Shown here one piece after another: positions 18,653 through 27,454 of a DNA stretch of 51,946 nt. Position 1 is the first letter of the stretch. Every line of letters begins with the position of its first letter. The notes beneath the pieces are model-generated. The model worked only from the letters and a program-made list of their open reading frames with translations, had not been told where the DNA came from and ran no database searches. The stretch is taken from NCBI RefSeq assembly GCF_002777745.1, contig NZ_MEIO01000052.1, positions 1 through 51,946 of the forward strand. Reading direction: 5' to 3'. The stretch is from Snodgrassella alvi. Lineage in GTDB: Bacteria > Pseudomonadota > Gammaproteobacteria > Burkholderiales > Neisseriaceae. Both the position numbers and the translations under genes were made by a program.

Positions 18653-18965
18653 AAGCATACTCCTATATTACATACACAAAAATTTAGCAAACAAATTCCG
18701 TAGAAAATTATGCTGCATATTTAAGTACTTTATATTCAATCAGTATCATATTATTTAATGCCTCATGAGCTCCTTAACCGGAATGTTTGCTTTAGCCTCT
18801 CTGAATATAGATACGCTTTGGTGTTTAGTCTTCTTTCATACTTAAAACTTCTGTAAATTAATTAAAAAATTCCTAGTTTACTTATTGAAATAATCAGACG
18901 ATATTCATTTATCAGTTAAAACAATATTTAAATTTTCTCTTATCATATCTTTCTGTGCTTAAATA
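18653..18965. other. A/T-rich spacer
   Basis: About 310 bp between the CoiA-like gene and ftsY. It contains the promoter region of the former and the 3' flank of ftsY. I see no gene and no clear terminator hairpin. Confidence 0.5.
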
Positions 18966-20258
18966 TTACTCATCCTCAATCAACGCATCCACAAACGCGC
19001 GTGCATCAAACGGGCGTAAATCATCGATGCCTTCACCTACGCCGATAAAACGTACCGGAATAGGGCGTTTGGCGGCTAAAGCGGCGAGAATGCCGCCTTT
19101 GGCGGTGCCGTCAAGCTTGGAAACGATCAGGCCGGTTAAGCCTAGGGCATCGTCAAAGGCTACTACCTGATTAATGGCATTCTGGCCGACATTGGCATCC
19201 AGTACCAGCATCACTTCATGCGGTGCTTCGGGCAGGGATTTTTGCACCACGCGTTTTACTTTTTTGATTTCTTCCATCAGATGCAACTGGGTTGGCAAAC
19301 GGCCGGCGGTATCAGCCAGTACTACATCAATGCCACGCGCTTTCGCTGCTTCCAGTGCATCAAAACACACAGCGGCTGAGTCACCGGAAGCCTGTGCGAT
19401 TACGGTAACGTTATTGCGCTCACCCCATTGCTGCAATTGTTCGCGTGCAGCGGCACGGAAAGTGTCGCCCGCGGCCAGTAATACGCTTTTACCTTGGCTC
19501 TGAAAGTACTTTGCCAGTTTACCGATACTGGTGGTTTTGCCTGCACCATTGACACCAGCCATCATGATGACAAACGGCTTTTTATCGGCGGGTAAAATCA
19601 GAGGCTGCTGTAGGGGCAGCAGTAATTCATACAGTGCCTCTTTCAGGGCACTGCGCAGTTCGTTACCGTTTTTCAGCCCTTTCAGGGTAACACGCTGGCG
19701 TACCTGTGCCAGCAGTTTTTCGGTGGCTTCGATGCCCATATCACTGGTGAGCAATACGGTTTCCAGCTCTTCATACAGGTCTTCATCGATTTTGCCACCG
19801 CCAAACACAGAAGCCAGCGATTTGGCCATGTGGTTACGCGATTTGCTCAGCCCCTGTTTTAAACGTGCCGCCCAGCCCAGCTTAGCTGGTTTTTCTGCTT
19901 CGCTACTGGTTTCTGCCGGCTCTACTGGGACAACAATGGTACTTTCGCTTGCCTCTGGCGTCTGGGCTGGTGCTGTTTCTGTGGTGACGGCAATGGCTGC
20001 CGGTTCATCCACCACCGTCGGTACTATGATGTCTTCTGTTATCTCCGCAGCTGGTTGGGCTGGAGCCTCCTCAGCCGGTACTGGTTCTGCTGAGATATGC
20101 TGAGCTGTTTCCGATTCTGTTTTTACCATTGTTTCAGCCGGCGCTGATTCAGTAGCCGCATCCTGTGGCTGTTCTACTCTCTCTGGCTGGCTGGGTGTAG
20201 ACGCTGGTTGTTCTACTGCTGGCTCAGTATTTTTTTTTCTTCTGAAAAATCCAAACAT
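18966..20258 (-). CDS. ftsY: Signal recognition particle receptor FtsY
   Basis: FtsY is the SRP receptor GTPase that docks ribosome-nascent chain complexes at the SecYEG translocon. The 430-residue protein starts with MFGFFRRKK and an acidic Ala/Pro/Glu-rich A domain (about 10-125) that contacts the membrane. The NG domain follows: G1 GVNGAGKT (235-242), DTFRAAAREQL (265-275), G3 DTAGR (316-320), G4 region SKLDGTAKGG (380-389) and the C-terminal IGVGEGIDDLRPFD. All GTPase motifs are intact. AGGAAT lies about eight bases before the ATG. The low-complexity A domain has higher GC than its neighbours. No partner gene of the SRP pathway lies in the window. Confidence 0.97.
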   Translation of the reverse strand: MFGFFRRKKNTEPAVEQPASTPSQPERVEQPQDAATESAPAETMVKTESETAQHISAEPVPAEEAPAQPAAEITEDIIVPTVVDEPAAIAVTTETAPAQTPEASESTIVVPVEPAETSSEAEKPAKLGWAARLKQGLSKSRNHMAKSLASVFGGGKIDEDLYEELETVLLTSDMGIEATEKLLAQVRQRVTLKGLKNGNELRSALKEALYELLLPLQQPLILPADKKPFVIMMAGVNGAGKTTSIGKLAKYFQSQGKSVLLAAGDTFRAAAREQLQQWGERNNVTVIAQASGDSAAVCFDALEAAKARGIDVVLADTAGRLPTQLHLMEEIKKVKRVVQKSLPEAPHEVMLVLDANVGQNAINQVVAFDDALGLTGLIVSKLDGTAKGGILAALAAKRPIPVRFIGVGEGIDDLRPFDARAFVDALIEDE

Positions 20259-20438
20259 GGGGTATTCCTGATGCTGTGGTAGACCAAAGTTTAATAAAAC
20301 CTGTCTTTGGCAATGAATTAATGGTGCTATTGTAGCCTACAGGCGCTTATTTGATAATGTGCTACAGTAATATTACTTCTGGTTCAGGCGGTTTTACTTA
20401 TCCGCGTAATTATCTTATCTGTTTCCATTCACAGATAT

Positions 20439-21053
20439 TCACACCACTGTATAATCATGCTTATTTACAACAATGGCCTGATGATTATTAAAAGGTATTA
20501 ATTGTAAATGATCGCTATACTTTGCATAGATCTGCTGCACTGATTCAACAAAAGGTTCTTCTATATAATGCGGCAATGGATAGAAGTCGATGATGTTTAA
20601 AGCAGTATAGTTCTCCAGCTCAGGAGCCAAACTGCTGTCATCCATACTACTACAATATTCTATATCTGCGGCCAGAATGATTGTGCCAGCTGATTCCCCG
20701 ATATAAATACAGCCTTCAGCAACTCTCTGTACAAGCAGCTTATCCAGATTTTTTCTTTTCAGCTCCTGTAATAAATAAAATGTATTACCGCCGGCTATGC
20801 AGATTATTTCCGCGGCAGCAAAGGCTTGGTGGCACTGCTGGATATCGGTACTGGCTATATCCAGTAATTCAAGCTGAAATCCAAGTTGTTGCAGTGCTGC
20901 TTTGCCTTCATCTATATATCCGGTATAGCTTTCAACATTGCCAGCAGTAGGAATAAACAGGATATTTTTACTGTTTATTTGATTTTTCTGAATAAAATCC
21001 CCAAGCTGCCGGATTGTTCCGGCAATATAGGAGGTTAAAAATATTGTTTTCAC
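20439..21053 (-). CDS. Peptidase E-like (S51) class I glutamine amidotransferase-fold protein
   Basis: A 204-residue protein of the S51 dipeptidase E superfamily, which uses a Ser nucleophile in a class I glutamine amidotransferase fold. IAGGNTFYLLQEL (about 85-98) and the nucleophile elbow GESAGTIIL (about 118-126) are clear. A later DFYPLPHY probably supplies the histidine, and NHQAIVV the C-terminal strand. Family members cleave N-terminal Asp dipeptides, but many relatives are uncharacterised, so the substrate is not assigned. It is 38 bp downstream of the deoxyribonucleotidase-like gene on the same strand and may be cotranscribed with it. Confidence 0.85.
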   Translation of the reverse strand: MKTIFLTSYIAGTIRQLGDFIQKNQINSKNILFIPTAGNVESYTGYIDEGKAALQQLGFQLELLDIASTDIQQCHQAFAAAEIICIAGGNTFYLLQELKRKNLDKLLVQRVAEGCIYIGESAGTIILAADIEYCSSMDDSSLAPELENYTALNIIDFYPLPHYIEEPFVESVQQIYAKYSDHLQLIPFNNHQAIVVNKHDYTVV

Positions 21054-21091
21054 TGCTAGTCTCCAATCTTTCTATTTATTCTGTATGGTCA

Positions 21092-21640
21092 TTATTGCAG
21101 TAATTCAGACCAGGTTTCCGGTTGCGACCAGTTTACTCGCTTCAGCTTGGTCTGGTCTCGATTGTAAGGCTGATCATAAATCCAGTGCTGCCATTGCGGG
21201 ATCAGGCTACCGCTTATCTGTGGTTTATCATCAATCAGAATATCGCCGCGTACCCAAGTTTTGTCTTTGGTTAAAATAATGCGCTGTAGCCATTCCTCTC
21301 CCAGATGCCGGCCTATCCAGTCGAATTTTTCGGACACACAATAATGATAAGCCTGTATGGGTGAAGTACAGATACGTACATCATGGCCAGCTTCCAGTAA
21401 GCGTTTGGCCGCAGCAATACCATCTAACATGGGTGGTAAAGAGGCAAAAAAGCCTTTGCTGCTGTAAAGCTCATCTAATTGATGATGAAATTGGAGCGCC
21501 ATATCATCACGCAGGTAAAAATGCCGGCGCTCAGCCAGTGGCAGTGGTTGCTGATAAGTCTGCTGCCATAATTGCCGCACTCCCTGCTCAAAGTCGGCCA
21601 AAACACCATCCTGATCAAGCAAAATCAATTTTGATGCCAT
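21092..21640 (-). CDS. HAD-family 5'(3')-deoxyribonucleotidase (NT5C type)
   Basis: A 182-residue HAD phosphatase. Motif I is LLDQDGVLADFE, motif II is the CTSPI segment (about residue 92), the lysine is in LTKDKTWV, and motif IV is DILIDDKP. This set and the small cap domain match NT5C-type 5'(3')-deoxyribonucleotidases, which hydrolyse dNMPs and help balance nucleotide pools. The gene lies between ruvA (upstream, 41 bp away) and the S51 peptidase gene. The ruvA-nucleotidase-peptidase order on one strand suggests a transcription unit. Confidence 0.85.
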   Translation of the reverse strand: MASKLILLDQDGVLADFEQGVRQLWQQTYQQPLPLAERRHFYLRDDMALQFHHQLDELYSSKGFFASLPPMLDGIAAAKRLLEAGHDVRICTSPIQAYHYCVSEKFDWIGRHLGEEWLQRIILTKDKTWVRGDILIDDKPQISGSLIPQWQHWIYDQPYNRDQTKLKRVNWSQPETWSELLQ

Positions 21641-21681
21641 ACAATTTCCTGTGGTGCCTTGTGTAATTATAAAACAAATAT

Positions 21682-22260
21682 TTATAGCATATTTTTTAAG
21701 GCCAGCCGTACACCTTCACTGATTTCGGTGCCTGCCGGTATATCTTTACAGGCAGTACGGGCTTCTTTGTCGGTATAACCCAAAGCAAGCAGTGTATTAA
21801 TAATATCTTCGTTATTACCGGCCGCTTCTGAGGCAAACAGGCCGGCAGCATCGCCACCACCAGCAAGCTTGCCACGCAATTCCAATACCATGCGTTCGGC
21901 TGTTTTTTTACCGATACCGGGAGCGGCTGTCAGGCGTTTAATATCTTCATTGGCAATAGCCGTAGCCAATTCATCACTGGAGAGTGCGGATAAAATGCCC
22001 AAAGCACTTTTAGCTCCAATACCGCTTACTTTTACCAGTGCGCGGAATGTCTCCCGTTCTTCGCGGGTGCCAAAACCAAATAGTAAATGGGCGTCTTCAC
22101 GTACCACAAGCTGTGTATACAATGCAGTTTCTTCGCCCACTGCCGGCAAGGTGTAAAAGGTTTGCATGGAAACCTGCGCCTCGTAGCCTACGCCATGAAC
22201 ATCAAGTACGACTACAGGCGGATTTTTTTCCAATAATATGCCACGTAAACGACTAATCAT
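21682..22260 (-). CDS. ruvA: Holliday junction branch migration protein RuvA
   Basis: RuvA binds four-way DNA junctions as a tetramer and loads the RuvB motor. The 192-residue protein starts [27 protein letters not shown] (OB-fold domain I). The tandem helix-hairpin-helix motifs [14 protein letters not shown] and [17 protein letters not shown] follow at about residues 78-130. The C-terminal RuvB-contacting domain ([16 protein letters not shown]) ends the protein. All three domains are complete. ruvB and ruvC are not in the window. A terminator belonging to rlpA separates it from that gene upstream. Confidence 0.97.
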   Translation of the reverse strand: MISRLRGILLEKNPPVVVLDVHGVGYEAQVSMQTFYTLPAVGEETALYTQLVVREDAHLLFGFGTREERETFRALVKVSGIGAKSALGILSALSSDELATAIANEDIKRLTAAPGIGKKTAERMVLELRGKLAGGGDAAGLFASEAAGNNEDIINTLLALGYTDKEARTACKDIPAGTEISEGVRLALKNML

Positions 22261-22294
22261 TTTGTTCCTTCTTTTCTCAAGTACCGAATATACA

Positions 22295-22322
22295 AAAGCC
22301 CGTGCATGATACCACGGGCTTT
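22295..22322 (-). terminator. Terminator of rlpA
   Basis: A perfect 10-bp stem AAAGCCCGTG / CACGGGCTTT with an 8-nt loop, 22 bp downstream of the rlpA stop on the minus strand, followed by TGTATATTC. It separates rlpA from ruvA. Confidence 0.85.
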
Positions 22323-22343
22323 GCTCTGGTCTTGTAGCAGGCT

Positions 22344-23156
22344 TTATAGTGAGGTTAGCATTGATTTTTTCGCTTCATCGGCGCGTTGCTGCTGCTTGAA
22401 AGGACCCATACGGACAATATAGCTGTCTTTAACTTTCACTAGCTTGGCCTGCTGTTCGCTTCCGGCTGCCTGTAAATGCTGTGAGGTAGCTTTCAGATAC
22501 TGTTGAGCTTTTTCTTTGTTGCTAAACTGTTGCAGGTCTACATAAATACTGCCACCTGTGCCAGCCGGTTGCATACGTTCACCGGGCAGAATCTGTTCTA
22601 CCCGTACCTGAGCAGTACCGGCACGGACAAAACCCAGTTGTTTCGCTGCGGCATAGGATAAGTCCATTACGCGGTTAGCATGAAACGGGCCGCGATCATT
22701 GACACGTACTACTACTGTCTTACCATTAGAAAGATTGGTTACCCGAGCATAACTGGGAATAGGCAGAGTTGGATGAGCGGCAGTCAGCATCTGACTGTCA
22801 AAACGCTCACCGGAAGATGTGCGCCGTCCATGAAAGTTCTGACCATAATAGGAGGCGCGACCCACCTGACTGAAGCTGGCCACTTTTTGCAGCGGATAAT
22901 AACGTTTGCCCGCTACCTGATAGCTAAGATTAGCTGTTTTATGCAGATGTTCTGCAGGTACTACTTTAAGATTAGATACTGATTTTTTAGCATGATAAAC
23001 CGGCGCTGACAAATTACTGGCTTGTTTGGCATAGGCCATATTTAAACCAAGCATCATTGCAACGCTAACAAATAATACTTTAATCCTGATCAAACCGTAT
23101 TTCCGTTTCTTTGAGTAATAGACGCAAAAACCAGACGTACAACCAGTGTTGTTCAC
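22344..23156 (-). CDS. rlpA: RlpA-family septal ring lytic transglycosylase
   Basis: RlpA cleaves peptidoglycan lacking stem peptides and localises to the septum. The double-psi beta-barrel is visible as [31 protein letters not shown], and [20 protein letters not shown]-terminal SPOR domain ([16 protein letters not shown] ... [17 protein letters not shown]) would bind denuded glycan. The N-terminus has a 25-residue basic stretch and a hydrophobic core [17 protein letters not shown] without a lipobox cysteine, so this looks like a soluble periplasmic protein, unlike the E. coli lipoprotein. The long N-region makes a later start possible, though no better start codon precedes the core. Confidence 0.92.
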   Translation of the reverse strand: MNNTGCTSGFCVYYSKKRKYGLIRIKVLFVSVAMMLGLNMAYAKQASNLSAPVYHAKKSVSNLKVVPAEHLHKTANLSYQVAGKRYYPLQKVASFSQVGRASYYGQNFHGRRTSSGERFDSQMLTAAHPTLPIPSYARVTNLSNGKTVVVRVNDRGPFHANRVMDLSYAAAKQLGFVRAGTAQVRVEQILPGERMQPAGTGGSIYVDLQQFSNKEKAQQYLKATSQHLQAAGSEQQAKLVKVKDSYIVRMGPFKQQQRADEAKKSMLTSL

Positions 23157-23416
23157 AATAACACTTTATCTGGTAAAACTGAATTTATACTAAGACAGCA
23201 AAAAACAGCGGCAGCCACTTTAAAATGTGGCAGGAGAGGCAGTAACCTCAATTGGCAAGAACTAACACCAGCTGTTATTTAGTACAGCACTTTGGCGGGT
23301 TCAAAAAGTTGCTTACGAACTGGCAAAATGCCAAAATTGTAATGCAGTTAATAATTGAATCAGTTATTTAACAGGGCGACACTATGCCAAATAGCCTTTT
23401 TTCTGTCAAAGATTTT

Positions 23417-24127
23417 TCATTCCGGATGCGCCAGAGTCCAGACATAAATCCGTGAGACGCCCGATTTTTTAAGGGTTTGAGCTAATTCGGTAATTGTTGC
23501 GCCTGTGGTCACAACATCATCAATTAACAACAGGTTACGTTTTTTTACTGCATGATTAAGACGAAATACACCGCGTACATTGCGCTGGCGTGCCGACTTT
23601 TTCAAAGTTGATTGTGGCGGCCGGTAGCTACGTTCTACACAGTCTGGTTGCAGTACAGGCAAAGCGTAATGTCGGGCAATGATTGCAGCAAGCAGCTGGC
23701 TCTGATTGAAACCCCGTTCAAACAGACGTTTGCGGCTCAATGGCATGGCCAGTACAGCATCTATCTTTACTTGCTCTAGCCATTGCGGTGGCTGTGCCAG
23801 CATCAGTGCTGCCAGTGTATCCAGCAAGGCAAGCTGGCGCTGATGCTTGAATGCACGCAGCATCTGCTGTAATGGTGCCGCGTAGCGATAACTGGCATAT
23901 AAAGAGGTAAACGGCCATTGCTGCTGGCACTGTTCGCAAAATCCGGCCGAAATCTGGCCGCCACAGTAACGCGGACATATATCTGTATCCGTACGCTGCA
24001 AGGCTGCCATATCATTCCAGCACGCTCGGCACAAACCTGAGATATCTGCATAATCGTGGCATAATAAGCAATGGGGCACACCGATACATGCGTGCCAGAA
24101 TGAAGTGAGTAATGAAATTATACCCAT
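23417..24127 (-). CDS. comF: ComF-family phosphoribosyltransferase-like protein
   Basis: ComF/GntX family, needed for DNA uptake during natural transformation in several bacteria. The N-terminus has two CxxC zinc pairs (CLLCHDYA...CRACW and CPRYCGG...CEQCQQ). The C-terminal PRTase domain has the PRPP loop LLIDDVVTTGATITELAQTL. ATG 24127 is preferred over GTG 24133 because GAGGAGGT lies 6 bases before it. This gives 236 residues. The start codon overlaps that of bioH on the opposite strand in a CATG. Transformation competence is plausible for a Neisseriaceae genome, but other competence genes are not in the window. Confidence 0.92.
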   Translation of the reverse strand: MGIISLLTSFWHACIGVPHCLLCHDYADISGLCRACWNDMAALQRTDTDICPRYCGGQISAGFCEQCQQQWPFTSLYASYRYAAPLQQMLRAFKHQRQLALLDTLAALMLAQPPQWLEQVKIDAVLAMPLSRKRLFERGFNQSQLLAAIIARHYALPVLQPDCVERSYRPPQSTLKKSARQRNVRGVFRLNHAVKKRNLLLIDDVVTTGATITELAQTLKKSGVSRIYVWTLAHPE

Positions 24128-24878
24128 GATCACACCTCCTCATACCTTACTGATTCACGGCTGGGGCGCCAATCATCATATATTCGACCCCTTACTGGCA
24201 CATCTGCCGGCCACATGGCAAAAATTCTGCTATATACCGGACTTGCCCGGCCATGGCTGCGCACCATTTGATGGCACTTTTAATATAGACAGCATTGCCG
24301 ACCAACTGGCCACGCAACTAACCACCCGTACCCATTTACTTGGCTGGTCACTGGGGGGCATGGTGGCATTGAGTTTGGCAGCACGCTATCCAGAGAAAGT
24401 AGCCTCGCTATGTCTGACTGCAAGTCTGGCCAAACTGATGGCCGACAGTGACTACCCACAAGGTTTACAGCGTGCTAGCCTCAATATGATGTCCAGCAGA
24501 TTCAGTGAAGATTATCCCAAATACATGCAACAGTTTCTACAGTTGCAGATGCTGTATGCAGATACTGGTGCGCGCGCATGCCTTAATAGTCTGGTGACGG
24601 CTATCTGCCAGTATGGAGCGCCTGCTGCTCTTAACGCTGCTTTGCATGCGTTGGAACAGGCTGATTTACGCCCTTTACTCAGTAGCATAAACTGTCCGGT
24701 ATTATTGATTTATGGTGGCCGCGATGCCATTACCCCGCCACGCATGGGTGAATATCTGCATCAGCAGCTGCCACAAAGCGAATGGTGTCTGCTGCCGCAG
24801 GCTGCACACACACCATTTTTAAGCCATCCTGATGAATTTACCCGGGTACTGGGTCAGTTTTGGGAACAATATTCATGA
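24126..24878 (+). CDS. bioH: Pimeloyl-ACP methyl ester carboxylesterase
   Basis: BioH removes the methyl group from pimeloyl-ACP methyl ester and so ends the BioC-BioH route to the biotin precursor. The 250-residue alpha/beta hydrolase has the oxyanion segment LLIHGWGANHH, the nucleophile elbow GWSLGG, the acid YGGRDAITPP and the histidine in AAHTPFLSHP. ATG 24126 places the protein start as in BioH (E. coli 256); an upstream GTG (24105) would overlap comF by more. The next gene starts at ATGA overlapping the stop, so the two are translationally coupled. The neighbour being BioC-like supports the assignment. Confidence 0.88.
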   Translation: MITPPHTLLIHGWGANHHIFDPLLAHLPATWQKFCYIPDLPGHGCAPFDGTFNIDSIADQLATQLTTRTHLLGWSLGGMVALSLAARYPEKVASLCLTASLAKLMADSDYPQGLQRASLNMMSSRFSEDYPKYMQQFLQLQMLYADTGARACLNSLVTAICQYGAPAALNAALHALEQADLRPLLSSINCPVLLIYGGRDAITPPRMGEYLHQQLPQSEWCLLPQAAHTPFLSHPDEFTRVLGQFWEQYS

Positions 24879-25690
24879 CAATTCTGCCACACCAGCCAGA
24901 CTGGTTTCTTCATGCACATCTCGCTGCCACTCTGGACGAACGCCTGAGTATTCTGAGACAGCCACCGGAGCATATCCTGCTGGCCGCAGCAGATGGCAAT
25001 GAAAGCTACCGGCTGCTTAAAATGCGTTATCCACATGCACAGTTTCAGGAATTCGACAGCCGCGATACCTATTTACAGGCAGCTCTGGCTATTCGCAAAA
25101 CCAAACTAAGCTGGTGGCAAAAACTCAATGCCAGCCTGCCTGAACAGATTGTTTCTGATCAGCTTCCCAGCAATCAGGCTGCCGATATGGTATGGAGTAA
25201 TCTCGGCCTGATTCATCAGGCTGACCCCATAAGCGTGATTAGTAACTGGGCGGGAGCTCTACGGCCAGATGGTTTACTTTTTTTCAGCCATTTCGGACCG
25301 GATACCCTGAAAGAAGTGCTGACACTGTGGCGCGCAGAAGGTATAGTTGTTAAAACGCCATGCCTGCTGGACATGCACGACCTTGGGGACATGCTTTATC
25401 AGCACGGCTTTTACGATCCGGTGATGGACATGAACATGCTTACCCTGCAATATACCAAGGCAGAGCGTTTTATTGATGACATGCGCACGGCCGGCCTGTG
25501 GCAAAGTTTACAGTTTGATAATGAAATCGATGCAATACGCATTCTGGCCAAAGCATGGCAAGACAATGATATCCATAATATAACTCTTGAACTGGTGTAT
25601 GGACATGGTATTAAAAAACAAGTACTCCCAGACAATGCTGCACCAATACAGTTTTACTCTTCATCTTCAACTAAAACACCCGTATCTTAA
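24875..25690 (+). CDS. bioC: BioC-like SAM-dependent methyltransferase
   Basis: Assigned as the malonyl-ACP O-methyltransferase-like partner of bioH. The 271-residue protein has the conserved motif II region ADMVWSNLGLIH and the LRPDGLLFFSHFGPDTLKEV signature of betaproteobacterial BioC-like proteins. The first glycine motif (normally DxGxGxG) reads ILLAAADGNES and is degenerate, so SAM binding or catalysis could be altered. ATG 24875 overlaps the bioH stop (ATGA); an upstream TTG 24860 lies within bioH and is not needed. The following patatin-like gene starts 6 bp behind it. Confidence 0.75.
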   Translation: MTILPHQPDWFLHAHLAATLDERLSILRQPPEHILLAAADGNESYRLLKMRYPHAQFQEFDSRDTYLQAALAIRKTKLSWWQKLNASLPEQIVSDQLPSNQAADMVWSNLGLIHQADPISVISNWAGALRPDGLLFFSHFGPDTLKEVLTLWRAEGIVVKTPCLLDMHDLGDMLYQHGFYDPVMDMNMLTLQYTKAERFIDDMRTAGLWQSLQFDNEIDAIRILAKAWQDNDIHNITLELVYGHGIKKQVLPDNAAPIQFYSSSSTKTPVS

Positions 25691-25696
25691 TATCAT

Positions 25697-26587
25697 ATGA
25701 AATTCACAGCACTGCTGCGCAATAGCGTACTGATTATTACTACATTGGCCACCATTACTGCCTGCAAAAGTACTGCTCCGGCCACTCCAACAGCTCCAGC
25801 CAAGCCTCGTGCCATCATTGGGCTGGCGCTTGGTGGCGGTGTTTCCAAGGGTTTTGCTCATATTGGCGTAATTAAAGTTTTACAGGAAAACCATATTCCG
25901 GTGCATATCGTTACCGGCACCAGTGCCGGAGCACTGGTAGGCAGTATGTACGCTTCCGGTATGAGTCCCGACCGGCTGGAACTGGAAGCTGAAATACTGA
26001 ATAAATCCGATCTGGTCGACCCGGTACTGTCTACTTCTGGCTTTATCAAGGGGCAGAAACTGCAAGATTACATCAACACCAAGGTACGTAATAAGCAGAT
26101 TCAGCAATTTCCTATCCGCTTTGGAGCAGTAGCCACTGAATTTGGAACCGGACGCATGGCTGTTTTCACCAGTGGTAATGCAGGGCAGGCTGTGCGGGCT
26201 TCTGCCAGTATTCCCAATATTTTTCAGCCTGCCGTTATCGGTAACAAACGTTTTGTAGATGGTGGTCTGGTTGCGCCCGTACCAGTTAGTGCCGCTAAGC
26301 AACTTGGCGCCAATGTGGTGATTGCTGTAGATATTTCTGCCAAACCTGCACGCCTTACCAGCGAAGATTTCTTTTCTTACCTTGACCAGAGCCTTAATAT
26401 CATGAGTGCTTCCGCATTAAGCAGCGAACTGGGCAAAGCACAGGTGGTTATCCGCCCACAGGTACAGAAACTGGGCGCTGTTGGCGGCTTTGACCAAAAG
26501 ACTCAGGCTATCCAGCTAGGCGAACAGGCCGCCCGTGCCGCTTTACCACAAATTCGTGCTGCTTTATCTAAATATCAGGTTAACTAA
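25697..26587 (+). CDS. Patatin-like phospholipase lipoprotein (RssA/NTE type)
   Basis: A 296-residue patatin-fold serine hydrolase exported as a lipoprotein: signal peptide with lipobox TITAC (Cys about residue 23) and a Pro/Ala/Thr linker. The catalytic domain has GLALGGGVSKGFAHIG (oxyanion hole), nucleophile elbow GTSAG, and the dyad Asp in VDGGLVAPVPV. This is the bacterial NTE/RssA-like set, expected to deacylate phospholipids, here probably from the inner face of the outer membrane. It is 6 bp behind the bioC-like gene and thus the third gene of a bioH-bioC unit, an odd partner for biotin synthesis. Lipid substrate is unknown. Confidence 0.88.
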   Translation: MKFTALLRNSVLIITTLATITACKSTAPATPTAPAKPRAIIGLALGGGVSKGFAHIGVIKVLQENHIPVHIVTGTSAGALVGSMYASGMSPDRLELEAEILNKSDLVDPVLSTSGFIKGQKLQDYINTKVRNKQIQQFPIRFGAVATEFGTGRMAVFTSGNAGQAVRASASIPNIFQPAVIGNKRFVDGGLVAPVPVSAAKQLGANVVIAVDISAKPARLTSEDFFSYLDQSLNIMSASALSSELGKAQVVIRPQVQKLGAVGGFDQKTQAIQLGEQAARAALPQIRAALSKYQVN

Positions 26588-26844
26588 GGTATATAGATTA
26601 AAATAATCTGCGCAGGCTGCGCCGTGTGGCAGTCTGTGTTTTTATTGTGGTTAATTTAGTTAAAATTAGTGCAAGATAAATATTTAAAATTTAATAAATA
26701 CTAATTAGGACAATACTTTATTACTTATATATCAATATGCGCCCATATTGATGAAGAGTCTAATAAACCAAGACAGCTTATAGAGAAAAACCTAAGCAAA
26801 TATACGATTTATAAAATTGTTTGTGCAGCAATGAGTAAAGGTGA
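26588..26844. other. A/T-rich spacer after the biotin/patatin operon
   Basis: No gene, and no similarity to the neighbouring paralogue units. It separates the plus-strand biotin operon from the degenerate end of the minus-strand array. Confidence 0.5.
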
Positions 26845-26961
26845 TCAATGCTGATACAGATTAAAATCACCATAAAAGCTGGATGATGAAAATAACAGTA
26901 ACCATGCAATAGCCAGACAAGGTGAAGATAAAATAATGAGCTTTAGCAATATTTTTTTCAT
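26845..26961 (-). pseudogene. Truncated B-type paralogue (relic B0)
   Basis: The first 35 codons match the B-type genes nearly base for base (MKKILLKLIILSS, then FSSSSFYGDFNLY), with the same Shine-Dalgarno AGGTGG, and then the frame ends at QH-stop after 38 codons. Sequence beyond that point is unrelated to the array. It lies 21 bp behind the last A gene, exactly where the next B copy would stand. This is the 3' end of the array after a deletion. A 38-residue membrane anchor could still be made. Confidence 0.8.
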
Positions 26962-26982
26962 AAACCACCTATATAAAATGAT

Positions 26983-27387
26983 TTACTGTAATTTATGATT
27001 ACGTATAGTTTTAGAAAAATCATACCCATCTAGCCCATGATTTGTTGGGCAAATAAAATTTCCTTCCATTCCTTCTTCATCAGGAAAAGCCATCATATCA
27101 ACCAATGATTCCTTGCCAATATAGTCAAAGTAGGATACCCTCCACAACTCTTCTCCCTTTTTATTATATAAAACAGTGAAGTATTTATTGCCTCCCAGTA
27201 TTTGCACTATAGAAATAGGTGATGTGGGCAAATGTTTATATATATTGGCATAATACTCGCCACTGTCGCTCCTTATTGTTTTATAAAGATTAAAATCTCC
27301 ATAAAAACTGGATGATGAAAACAGGCATAACCAGTAAAAAAATGCAAAATAGCATATCCCTTTTATGATTTTTATCAATTTTTTCAT
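26983..27387 (-). CDS. A-type membrane-anchored paralogue, copy A1 (putative immunity)
   Basis: A 134-residue protein with one N-terminal membrane segment (ICYFAFFYWLCLF, about 11-23), then SSSSFYGDFNLY and an outward domain of about 100 residues. That domain contains GEYYANIYKHLPTSPISIV, KYFTVLYNKKGEELW and the tail CPTNHGLDGYDF. It is the last intact gene of the B-A array. Its N-terminal 85 residues are nearly identical to A2 and A3, and differences cluster at about residues 88-120. GTGGAG precedes the ATG by about 10 bases. I do not recognise the family with certainty. The position downstream of PAAR and DUF6402 genes suggests a periplasm-facing immunity protein; this is inference. Confidence 0.75.
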   Translation of the reverse strand: MKKLIKIIKGICYFAFFYWLCLFSSSSFYGDFNLYKTIRSDSGEYYANIYKHLPTSPISIVQILGGNKYFTVLYNKKGEELWRVSYFDYIGKESLVDMMAFPDEEGMEGNFICPTNHGLDGYDFSKTIRNHKLQ

Positions 27388-27454
27388 TATCTAAAACTCC
27401 ACTACCTGATGATAGGCTGGCTAAATCCACTGCTAACCATCTATGCTGATTTCC

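Noticed and set aside
19174-20103. Plus-strand frames of 109 and 190 codons inside ftsY
   Set aside because: Shadows of the high-GC, low-complexity A domain and NG domain of ftsY.
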